Positions 1 through 6,037 of a stretch of 7,873 bases of DNA are shown in pieces. Under the pieces are notes generated by a model. It made no database searches. It was not told the origin of the DNA and was given only the letters and a program-made list of their open reading frames with translations. The position numbers and the translations under genes were made by a program. Source of the DNA: Chloroflexota bacterium (GTDB lineage: Bacteria > Chloroflexota > Anaerolineae > 4572-78 > J111); assembly GCA_003695455.1 (NCBI GenBank), contig RFJF01000427.1, positions 1 through 7,873 on the forward strand, read 5' to 3'. Each line of letters opens with the position of its first letter. Position 1 is the stretch's first letter.

Positions 1-101
1 GTGTTCGCCTGTGTAAATCTGTGGATAAATTTAACCTGTTACTCAAAGTGTAGGGTAGCTAAATTTGCCAACTGTATTCCGACTCACCCCGGATTTTACG
101 C
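1..101. other. Gene-free left edge beyond the liv operon terminator
   Basis: No open frame with a ribosome binding site is visible here on either strand. The stretch contains TGTGGATAA at 20-28, which on the minus strand is TTATCCACA, identical to the classical DnaA-box 9-mer. It stands alone and is probably chance or part of a dispersed intergenic repeat. A-rich and T-rich short words (AAATTTA near 27-33, TAAATTT near 60-66) form a weak, widely spaced inverted repeat that I do not interpret. Whatever gene lies further left is outside the window. Confidence 0.5.
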
Positions 102-132
102 AAAACCCCAAAGGTGAAAAATACCTTTGGGG
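102..132 (-). terminator. Rho-independent terminator of the liv operon
   Basis: The sequence has a perfect 10-bp inverted repeat: CCCCAAAGGT at 106-115 and ACCTTTGGGG at 123-132, with a 7-nt loop at 116-122. On the minus strand the stem is followed directly by four T residues (105-102). It begins about 50 nt past the livF stop codon, which is the expected place for the end of a transcript. On the plus strand the stem is followed by TAGTTTCTG, which is not a U-tract, so the structure mainly serves leftward transcription. The U-tract is short, so efficiency is uncertain. Confidence 0.82.
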
Positions 133-182
133 TAGTTTCTGAATACCGGGTCATGATGCCACCGGGGATTAAAATTGTCCAA

Positions 183-974
183 TCAGGCCCAGAACGCTTT
201 TTTGATGTCGGCGGGGCTGTTGAATTCTTCTACCGGGCCTTCATATTTGTTGCGGCCCAGTTCCAGCACGTAAACGTAATCGGCAATTTTGAGCGCGTGC
301 CGGATTTCCTGGTCAACCAGCAAAATGGTAATGCCGCTGTCTTTCAGCCCTACCAGCATCTGGTACACCTCTTCAGAGAGCAGTTTGGCCAGCCCGGCGG
401 TGGGTTCGTCAACCAGCATAACGGTGGGGTCGGTCATCAGGGTGCGGCCAACTTCTACCATGCGCTGCTGGCCGCCGGAAAGTTTGCCCGCCAGCGATTT
501 GCGTCGCTCTTTGAGTACCGGGAATCGCTCATAAATTTCTTCTATTTTACGCTTGATTCGTGCTTTGTCTTTGCGAAAAGTATAAGCGCCCATTTCAAGA
601 TTTTCTTCAATGCTCATCCAGCGGAAAATACCCGGATGCTGGGGAATGTAGGCCAGGCCCAGACCAATGAGTTCGTGGGTGGGCATGCCGGTAACATTTT
701 TGCCTTCAAGTTCTACCACGCCCCGGTTGGGGTTTAAAAAACCGTAAATGGCTTTGAGCAAGGTTGATTTACCCACGCCGTTAGCCCCCAAAATGGTGGT
801 AATTTTGGCGCGTTGCACCTGAATGTTCAACCCCTGCAAAATGTTCAGGTCCTCATAGTAGCCCACGTACAAATCACTGATTTTCAGGGCAACAGAGGCG
901 GGGTCAATGGCGCTGCCGTTGCCGCCCAATGCCGGTTGTGTGCCTTGCGGGGCAGCGGTTGTGGCTGCTGTCAT
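183..974 (-). CDS. livF: HAAT-family ABC transporter ATP-binding protein, LivF type
   Basis: This is one of the two cytoplasmic ATPases that power a Liv/HAAT amino acid importer, and it should pair with the LivG-type ATPase just upstream. In the 263 residues I see Walker A GANGVGKS (63-70), a Q-loop at Q112, signature LSGGQQ (165-170) and Walker B VMLVDEP (185-191). The switch region reads LLVDQE (218-223). LivF proteins usually have VEQN rather than a switch histidine, so D221-Q222-E223 is a variant of a family-typical motif. Residues 1-28 are a low-complexity Ala/Thr/Gly/Pro leader that is extra compared with E. coli LivF (about 237 residues). The start is set by the only nearby ATG, which overlaps the livG stop as ATGA, with AAGGAG placed upstream. 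The gene is last in the operon and is followed by a terminator. The transported substrate cannot be read from the ATPase. Confidence 0.95.
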   Translation of the reverse strand: MTAATTAAPQGTQPALGGNGSAIDPASVALKISDLYVGYYEDLNILQGLNIQVQRAKITTILGANGVGKSTLLKAIYGFLNPNRGVVELEGKNVTGMPTHELIGLGLAYIPQHPGIFRWMSIEENLEMGAYTFRKDKARIKRKIEEIYERFPVLKERRKSLAGKLSGGQQRMVEVGRTLMTDPTVMLVDEPTAGLAKLLSEEVYQMLVGLKDSGITILLVDQEIRHALKIADYVYVLELGRNKYEGPVEEFNSPADIKKAFWA

Positions 975-1768
975 GAGGCGTCTCCTTCTTCTTCAACCAG
1001 TTGGTGAACATCAACCACCGGCATAGCTGTACCGTACTCTTCATCTTCTTCACCCAGGTAAGCTTCAATGACGGTTGGGTCTTGCCGAACTTCGTCGGGC
1101 GTGCCGTCGGCAATGAGGGAGCCAAAGTTGAGCACCAACAACCGTTTGCTCAGGGTAAAGATGGTGTCCATGTCATGGCTAATCAGAATAAATGCCTTGC
1201 CTCTGGCGTTGACGGTGGTAATGTATTCGTAGATTTTTTCCATCAGTTTGGGGTGAACGCCGGCAAACGGCTCGTCCAAAATGATGATGTCCGGGTCCAG
1301 CATGAGCAGGCGGCCCAGTTCAAGCAGCTTTTGCTGCCCGCCGGACAGGCTGCGGGCGTATTCATTGGCCAAATGCTCAAAGGTGAGAAATTCCAGCACT
1401 TCCCAGGCTTTTTTCTCTTGCGCTTTGCGGCTGGCCGTAGTGTGCAGGGCCATGCCCGGTACCAGCAGATTTTCCATCACCGTCATCCGCCGGAAGGAGC
1501 GCGTTACCTGAAAGGTACGGCCCAGTCCGGCGCGCGCTACCTGGTACGGTTTGATGCCGTCAATGCGTTTGCCGTTAAGGTAAATAGTGCCGCCAGAGGG
1601 GATGAGTGCACCATCAAGCAAGTTGGTGAGCGTAGTTTTGCCGGCTCCGTTGGGGCCAATCATGCCAATGAGTTCCGGGCCGTTCACCTCAAACGAAACA
1701 TTGTTGACGGCGCGCAGACCGCCAAAATCTTTGGAAAGATTGTTCACCTGCAAATGTATTTGACTCAT
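971..1768 (-). CDS. livG: HAAT-family ABC transporter ATP-binding protein, LivG type
   Basis: This is the second cytoplasmic ATPase of the importer. The 265 residues show Walker A GPNGAGKT (38-45), the LivG hallmark GLGRTFQ with Q-loop Q87, the following RMTVMENLLV segment, signature LSGGQQK (141-147), Walker B IIILDEP (161-167) and switch histidine H198 in ISHDMD. The catalytic core ends near residue 239 (AYLGE). It is followed by a roughly 26-residue acidic tail rich in Glu and Asp that is not part of the usual fold; E. coli LivG is about 255 residues. The 3' end encodes the ribosome binding site of livF, and the two genes overlap by 4 nt, which suggests translational coupling. The start lies 2 nt after the livM stop, with a weak AGAGGCG Shine-Dalgarno inside livM. 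Identification as LivG rather than LivF rests on the GRTFQ and ISHDMD motifs. Confidence 0.95.
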   Translation of the reverse strand: MSQIHLQVNNLSKDFGGLRAVNNVSFEVNGPELIGMIGPNGAGKTTLTNLLDGALIPSGGTIYLNGKRIDGIKPYQVARAGLGRTFQVTRSFRRMTVMENLLVPGMALHTTASRKAQEKKAWEVLEFLTFEHLANEYARSLSGGQQKLLELGRLLMLDPDIIILDEPFAGVHPKLMEKIYEYITTVNARGKAFILISHDMDTIFTLSKRLLVLNFGSLIADGTPDEVRQDPTVIEAYLGEEDEEYGTAMPVVDVHQLVEEEGDAS

Positions 1769-1770
1769 AG

Positions 1771-3069
1771 TTACGCCTCTGCTTCTGCCATGGCCCGGGC
1801 CGCGTCTCGCTTGGCAACCGTATCTGATAATTTGCCCGTGCGTGACACCCGTTGGATGATGGGGTACAGCAGCCCGTTCTGCGAAAATCTAAGCGTGAGC
1901 ATTAAAATCAGGCCAAAGATTACCAGCCGCCAGTCGCTCATGTCAATGGTTTCCGGCAGCAGCGAGCCGCTGAAATCGTAGTAGGTGTAAGAAATTAACG
2001 TGGTCAGTGGAGATGCAATGGCGGCAGAAACACCCAACGCCACCACAAACGCGCCCGCGACCGCCAGAGTTTTGTGTATATTTTTCATCACTCTGCCGCT
2101 GCGGCGCGCAACAACCATTACCAACTGGTACAGGCCAATAGACAGCAGAATTGTCAGCGTCACTGTCATTACTGTGGTGGTGGCAAAATCGGCCCGTAAA
2201 AATTCCAGCATAATAAAGACCACAATTCCGCCAATGCCCGCCGCAATCAGATTTTCAATGCCCCCCAACACCGCCATTGTGATAACCAGGCTCATCCACA
2301 GAATGACCATGTCGTTAGGAGAAATAATGGTGATGTAGTGACCTCTGACCGCACCCACCAAACCGGCAATCATACTGGTAATAACAAACACCAGCACCTT
2401 GTAGCGCACCACATTCACGCCCAGCGCGGCGGCGGCTTCTTCATCTTCCCGGATGGATTTGAGAAACAGGCCAAACCGGGTGCCGGCCAGCCAGACCATC
2501 AATCCAATGAGAATAATCATCAGGAAAAACATTACATAATAGGGGGGAATTTTGTTGACGCTGTCAAACTGGTAAAACCCAAGGTCAACTCCGTTGGGGA
2601 ACAGGGCATCCATTTGCAGGCCGTTGCCGCCGCCGGTGTAATCTTTCTCGGCGTTAACGCCCAATCTGAAGATTTCTGCAAAGGCAATGGTAAACAGCGC
2701 CAGATAGGTGCTGCGCAAACGCAACACCAGCAGGCCGATGATTAACCCAAAAAAGCCCGCCAGCAACGTGCCGGCAATAATCCCCGTTAGCGGCGATGTA
2801 CCCAAAAACATGCCCAGCATGCCGCTGGCGTAGGCCCCCATACTGGCAAAGGCCATGTGGGCAAAAGAGAATTGGCCGGCATACCCCATGAGCAAAGACC
2901 AGCTTGAGGCCAGAATAGCGTAGTAAAACCCCACAATCAGGACGTGTAGCGTGTAATCATTGAGCAAACCGGGCGGCAAAAACGGAAAAATGTCGTAGGC
3001 CAGCGGAAGCAACGCCAAAACAACCAGTCCCGCAACCCCCAAAATCCACAAGATGATTTTTCCTGTCAT
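1771..3069 (-). CDS. livM: HAAT-family ABC transporter permease, LivM type, with C-terminal membrane insertion
   Basis: This integral membrane permease pairs with the LivH-type protein. I place the start at 3069, giving 432 residues. The ATG shares its A with the livH stop (TAATG), GGGAGAGAG lies just upstream, and the protein then opens with a normal hydrophobic segment. An ATG at 3180 would add 37 residues with no family resemblance, overlapping livH. Family landmarks are SWSLLMGYAGQFSFAH (56-71), LRLRSTYLALFTIAF (116-130), the ATPase-coupling loop SIREDEEAAAALGVN (205-219) and VLGGIENLIAAGIG (267-280). The canonical end of LivM runs straight from LPELLR-like sequence to YRLLIFGLLLILVMLFRP-like sequence. 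Here LEFLR (288-292) and DWRLVIFGLILMLTLRF (379-395) are separated by about 86 residues holding two probable membrane helices (about 297-320 and 334-357). The protein ends in a charged Ala/Glu-rich tail. Confidence 0.93.
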   Translation of the reverse strand: MTGKIILWILGVAGLVVLALLPLAYDIFPFLPPGLLNDYTLHVLIVGFYYAILASSWSLLMGYAGQFSFAHMAFASMGAYASGMLGMFLGTSPLTGIIAGTLLAGFFGLIIGLLVLRLRSTYLALFTIAFAEIFRLGVNAEKDYTGGGNGLQMDALFPNGVDLGFYQFDSVNKIPPYYVMFFLMIILIGLMVWLAGTRFGLFLKSIREDEEAAAALGVNVVRYKVLVFVITSMIAGLVGAVRGHYITIISPNDMVILWMSLVITMAVLGGIENLIAAGIGGIVVFIMLEFLRADFATTTVMTVTLTILLSIGLYQLVMVVARRSGRVMKNIHKTLAVAGAFVVALGVSAAIASPLTTLISYTYYDFSGSLLPETIDMSDWRLVIFGLILMLTLRFSQNGLLYPIIQRVSRTGKLSDTVAKRDAARAMAEAEA

Positions 3070-4283
3070 TATAACTCTCTCCCAAAAAGGCCGGTTGGCT
3101 TGAGCAGCAGCACAATGGCAAAAATGACCAACCCAAAGACTTGCTGGTAGGCCAGAGCGCGGCTCACATCGGGGAAGCACCCCACGCCGAGCGCTTCAAC
3201 CACGCCAATGACCAACCCGCCCACCATGGCGCCAATCAAAGAACCCATGCCGCCCAACACAATTACCACAAATGAACGCGCCGAGGCCACATCGCCCACG
3301 TTGGGCGCCCAGGTAAATACCTGAACCAGCGCCGCGCCGGCAATGCCGGCCAGCATAGCGCCCATACCAAAGGCCAGGGTGTTCATGGTCAGGGGGTTAA
3401 TGCCCACTACAGCGGCGGCCTGCTTGTCCTGGCTTACTGCACGCAACGCTTTGCCGCGCCAGGTGTAGTTGAGAAACCAGTACAAAATAGCCAGCACAAC
3501 CAGCCCAATGGCCGCGCCAATCACGCGTGAGGGGGGCATGGAAACCGGCCCAATGGTAACCGTATCAATGGGAAAGTAGGGGGTGAGTTTTCTGGGGTTG
3601 GTGCCAATTGTGGCCTGCACGGTGTACGTTAAAAAGAAAGCCAGTCCAAACGTCACCAAAATGGCGTATTCGGACGGGCGTTCAATTTGACCCAAATGCA
3701 TGGGGCGCAGCAGCAACCGCTCAAAAACTATGCCGATTGCCATGGTAACCAAACCGGCGGCCAACAAACCCAGCAACGGATTCAGGTTGAGGCCAAAGAC
3801 ATCATCTACCACAAAAAAGGCCACGTAGCCGCCAATCATATAAAACTGGCCGTGAGCAAAACTGACAATACCCAAAATTGAGAAAATCAGCGTTAACCCC
3901 AGCGCAATCAATCCGTACAGAACACCCACCAGCAGCCCGTTGCTGATCTGGCTGATGACGTAACCGCCGTTGTTCACGCACAGGTTGTTGGGGTCATAAA
4001 CGGCAAAGGCCCAAATGAGCATAGCCAGGGTAAGCGCCGAGGGCACAACAATCCAGCGCCAGTTGAGTTCCGGGGTTTTAACCCACAAATAAACGGGCAA
4101 AATGGGGCCGGTTCCCGCGCCGGCAACAGCGCCGTACAGTGTGGCTGATGAGGCATCGAGGTCTTTGCGGCGATAAACGCGGGGCGTTACCACGCCGCCC
4201 ACCACGGCCCAAAAAATTACCCAAAGCAGAATAAGCAGGGCCGGGCCGGTATTAAATGTTTGCAACAGGGGGCTTGCATGCAT
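3069..4283 (-). CDS. livH: HAAT-family ABC transporter permease, LivH type, with extended N terminus
   Basis: This is the first permease of the importer. The chosen start is the ATG at 4283, preceded by GGAGGAAGGGG at good spacing, giving 404 residues. Starting at 4421 would add 46 residues read through the intergenic hairpins. The conserved LivH core begins near residue 112 with NGLLVGVLYGLIALGLTLIF, then GIVSFAHGQFYMIGGY (138-153), ERLLLRPM (188-195), the ATPase-coupling loop WRGKALRAVSQDKQAAAVVGI (275-295), VLGGMGSLIGAMVGG (342-356) and the final LLLKPTGLFG. That core is about 290 residues, the usual full length. The first 111 residues are extra and contain three hydrophobic stretches (about 14-34, 48-67 and 77-96), probably added membrane helices. 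The stop overlaps the livM start by one base. The gene follows the receptor gene after a 175-nt gap with two hairpins. Confidence 0.94.
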   Translation of the reverse strand: MHASPLLQTFNTGPALLILLWVIFWAVVGGVVTPRVYRRKDLDASSATLYGAVAGAGTGPILPVYLWVKTPELNWRWIVVPSALTLAMLIWAFAVYDPNNLCVNNGGYVISQISNGLLVGVLYGLIALGLTLIFSILGIVSFAHGQFYMIGGYVAFFVVDDVFGLNLNPLLGLLAAGLVTMAIGIVFERLLLRPMHLGQIERPSEYAILVTFGLAFFLTYTVQATIGTNPRKLTPYFPIDTVTIGPVSMPPSRVIGAAIGLVVLAILYWFLNYTWRGKALRAVSQDKQAAAVVGINPLTMNTLAFGMGAMLAGIAGAALVQVFTWAPNVGDVASARSFVVIVLGGMGSLIGAMVGGLVIGVVEALGVGCFPDVSRALAYQQVFGLVIFAIVLLLKPTGLFGREL

Positions 4284-4311
4284 TGAACTTCCCCTTCCTC
4301 CACAAGTCAGA

Positions 4312-4400
4312 TTTTTTGCAGAGGCAAGGAGTAGGGAGTAAGAAGTAAGGTGAAGGTTAAAAAACCTTACTTCGTACTTCCTACTGCTTACCTCAAAAAA
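4312..4400. repeat. Long imperfect inverted repeat between receptor and livH genes
   Basis: The inner arms are 22 nt each, at 4330-4351 and 4364-4385, and match at 20 of 22 positions around a 12-nt centre. Pairing extends outward with a few mismatches to 4321-4394, then past a 3-nt bulge (4318-4320) into TTTTTT (4312-4317) against AAAAAA (4395-4400). An alternative tight inner hairpin is AAGGTT (4353-4358) with AACCTT (4363-4368). The arms are built from AGTAnGAAGTA-type words, which I recall from dispersed, non-coding repeats in environmental bacterial genomes; no second copy lies in this window. TCAG occurs on both outer flanks (4307-4310 and 4403-4406), too short to call a target duplication. 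Confidence 0.7.
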
Positions 4401-4435
4401 CATCAGGTAGCCCCGGCCCAAAAGCCGGAACTACC
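4395..4435 (-). terminator. Terminator-like hairpin directly after the receptor gene
   Basis: On the minus strand a 12-bp stem forms between 4435-4424 (GGTAGTTCCGGC) and 4417-4406 (GCCGGGGCTACC), with a 6-nt loop and two U-G pairs. Five bases later comes TTTTTT (4400-4395). It starts about 24 nt after the receptor stop codon. Because the permease and ATPase genes lie downstream on the same strand with no strong promoter seen between, this probably gives partial termination or protects the receptor mRNA 3' end, so that the receptor is made in excess. The 5-nt gap before the U-tract, and the ability of that U-tract to pair with the downstream repeat, make full termination unlikely. Confidence 0.62.
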
Positions 4436-4458
4436 CAATGTTAATTGTGTAACATTAA

Positions 4459-5934
4459 TTATTGACCGGGGAATATTTGATCGCCGGTTTTGTAGGTGTC
4501 AGGGAAAACAACCGTCAGGTCGGCGGCGCTTTCCCCCTGTTCCTGGAACTGCACAATGGTTACCGCCGGGTTCATAAACTGATGCCAGGCGCTGGCAGGC
4601 AAGTCCTCGGGAACGGGATTACTGCTGCCATATTCAAACCAGATGTGGCCTAACGCGCCATCGTACTGAATGTTTTCCAGGGCGGCAATGATGGCATCCG
4701 GGTCTGTGGAGCCGGCTTCATTGATGGCCTGGGCGGTCATCCACAGCGAGTCATACGCTTCCATGGCGTAAGATTCGGGGCGGGCGCGGCCGGTTTTTTC
4801 AACGTACTTTTCGGCAAAGGCTTTGGTTTTGTCTGTCCAGAGGGCGGTGGGCAGGCCAATGGCGTGGTACAGGCACAGCCGGCCATCGGGCACCGCCGCC
4901 CAGAAAGAGTCGCTGTCTGAAGCGGCCTGGTTGCAAACCATGACCACGTCTTCCGGGCCAAAGCCGGCTTCGGCGGCTTGTTGTTCAAAGTTAAAGCCGG
5001 TTTCGCCGGTGAGCAATACCAGAATAACATCGGGTGTGCGGCCGGCTTTCATCCGTTCAATGACGGGCGCAAAGTCCAGCGTGCCAATATCGGCAAAGAA
5101 GGTTTCAGATTCAATGCCCAGTGCATTGAATTTTTCGGTGGTGATTTCAGCGGCCGGAATACCGTAGCCGGTGTTTTCTGTCATAATAGCCACATAGCTG
5201 GGGTTGAGGGTGGCAATGTAATCCACATCAACGCCGGCCACGTCTGACGAGCGGGGGGCAATGCGGAACACTTCCGGGTAGCCGGAGCCGGTGATGTCAT
5301 CGTTCCAGGTTTCGGCAAATACCACGGGGATGTGGTTGTCGTGGGCCACTTCTTTGGCGGCCAACCCCACCGCGCTGTGGTAACAGCAGGCCACGGCTAC
5401 CACTTCATCCTGGTTAATCAGGCGTGACATGGCAGAGGTGGCGCGTTCCGGCAGGCCTTCGCTGTCGAGCAGAATTAACTCAACCTGCTGGCCTAAAACA
5501 CCGCCGGCGGCATTGATTTCTTCCAGCGCAATCTCATAGGCGGCCTTCATGGCCGTGCCGCCGGTTACTGAACCGGGCGCAGACAGCGGTACCATGCTGC
5601 CAATTTTGATGGTACCGGAGCCAATACTTTGAACAGAGTTGGCAAAGTAGGCTTCGGCTTCTTCCGGGGTGGGGATATAGATTTTTTGGCCCACTTCAAT
5701 CACGTCAGAGTTGGTGATTTTGGCGTAGCTGTCATCTTCGGCGTTTTTCTGGTTGGTGTAATAGGTGATGGCCGGGTAGGCTAATACATCGCCCAGGAAT
5801 TTATCGGCCAGCTTGCTCAACCAGTCATCGGCCTGAACCACGTAGTCTTCGCCCTGGTACATGGGCGCCGCGGCGGTTACGGTGGGAACCACCAGCATTA
5901 ATACCACCATTGCAAACAGTACATATTTTCGCAT
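4459..5934 (-). CDS. Secreted LysM-containing HAAT solute-binding protein (Peripla_BP_6 type)
   Basis: This is the extracytoplasmic receptor that delivers substrate to the LivH/LivM permeases. The 491 residues begin with a signal peptide: MRK, a hydrophobic stretch (about 4-19), then VTAAAP, a plausible signal peptidase I site. There is no lipobox cysteine. Residues about 30-88 resemble a LysM domain: YVVQADDWLSKLADKFLG at the start, a variable middle, and VIEVGQKIYIP at the end. A short linker leads to a type I periplasmic-binding fold from about 108 (IKIGSMVPLSAPGS) to about 435, with AAGGVLGQQVEL (142-153), a GYG motif (256-258) and YAMEAYDSLWMTAQAI (389-404). The binding segment AETWNDDI (207-214) differs from the usual Ser/Thr-rich version, so the ligand may not be a branched-chain amino acid. 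Cysteines are C183, C184, C334 and C354. GAGGAGAG precedes the ATG. The gene follows iclR by 103 nt. Confidence 0.92.
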   Translation of the reverse strand: MRKYVLFAMVVLMLVVPTVTAAAPMYQGEDYVVQADDWLSKLADKFLGDVLAYPAITYYTNQKNAEDDSYAKITNSDVIEVGQKIYIPTPEEAEAYFANSVQSIGSGTIKIGSMVPLSAPGSVTGGTAMKAAYEIALEEINAAGGVLGQQVELILLDSEGLPERATSAMSRLINQDEVVAVACCYHSAVGLAAKEVAHDNHIPVVFAETWNDDITGSGYPEVFRIAPRSSDVAGVDVDYIATLNPSYVAIMTENTGYGIPAAEITTEKFNALGIESETFFADIGTLDFAPVIERMKAGRTPDVILVLLTGETGFNFEQQAAEAGFGPEDVVMVCNQAASDSDSFWAAVPDGRLCLYHAIGLPTALWTDKTKAFAEKYVEKTGRARPESYAMEAYDSLWMTAQAINEAGSTDPDAIIAALENIQYDGALGHIWFEYGSSNPVPEDLPASAWHQFMNPAVTIVQFQEQGESAADLTVVFPDTYKTGDQIFPGQ

Positions 5935-6037
5935 TCGTTTGTTCTCTCCTCTTTTAAAGTGTTTTTAAATTAACTTGAACTCTCTACAATTTACTGTTTC
6001 ATTTGTATTTTTAGGCGTATCCCTCCTTTCAAATTGC
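5935..6037. other. A+T-rich gap between iclR-type gene and receptor gene
   Basis: No terminator hairpin is visible, so transcripts from the iclR promoter may continue into the importer genes. Read on the minus strand the gap holds TTGAAA followed by poor -10 candidates such as TACAAA at 19 nt, so a separate receptor promoter is possible but weak. The GTTTCG/CGAAAC half-sites found in front of the iclR-type gene are not repeated here. GAAAGGAGGG at 6021-6030 is a strong Shine-Dalgarno-like string with no suitable start codon after it. The real receptor Shine-Dalgarno lies just before 5934. Confidence 0.5.

Noticed and set aside
114..737. Plus-strand open frame of 207 codons opposite livF
   Set aside because: Its start is inside the terminator stem, and the protein is a Phe/His/Gln-rich mirror of livF codons.
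1001..1981. Long open frame on the plus strand (326 codons) opposite livG and the end of livM
   Set aside because: It lies antisense to two genes with intact family motifs, its translation has no recognisable domain, and it spans the boundary between the two genes. It is a by-product of the codon composition of the opposite strand.
3070..3180. Upstream in-frame start for livM at 3180
   Set aside because: It would overlap livH by more than 100 nt and give a Cys/Pro/Arg-rich leader foreign to the family. The TAATG start at 3069 has its own ribosome binding site.
4284..4421. Upstream in-frame start for livH at 4421
   Set aside because: The added 46 residues are read through the terminator stem and the inverted repeat. 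The ATG at 4283 has a strong Shine-Dalgarno.
6002..6030. Possible tiny leader gene after the Shine-Dalgarno-like GAAAGGAGGG downstream of iclR
   Set aside because: The first ATG is about 19 nt away and opens a frame of only three codons before TAA.
5935..6037. Independent promoter for the receptor gene
   Set aside because: Only weak hexamer pairs with poor -10 matches or a 19-nt spacer are found, well below the quality of the promoter at 6908-6937.
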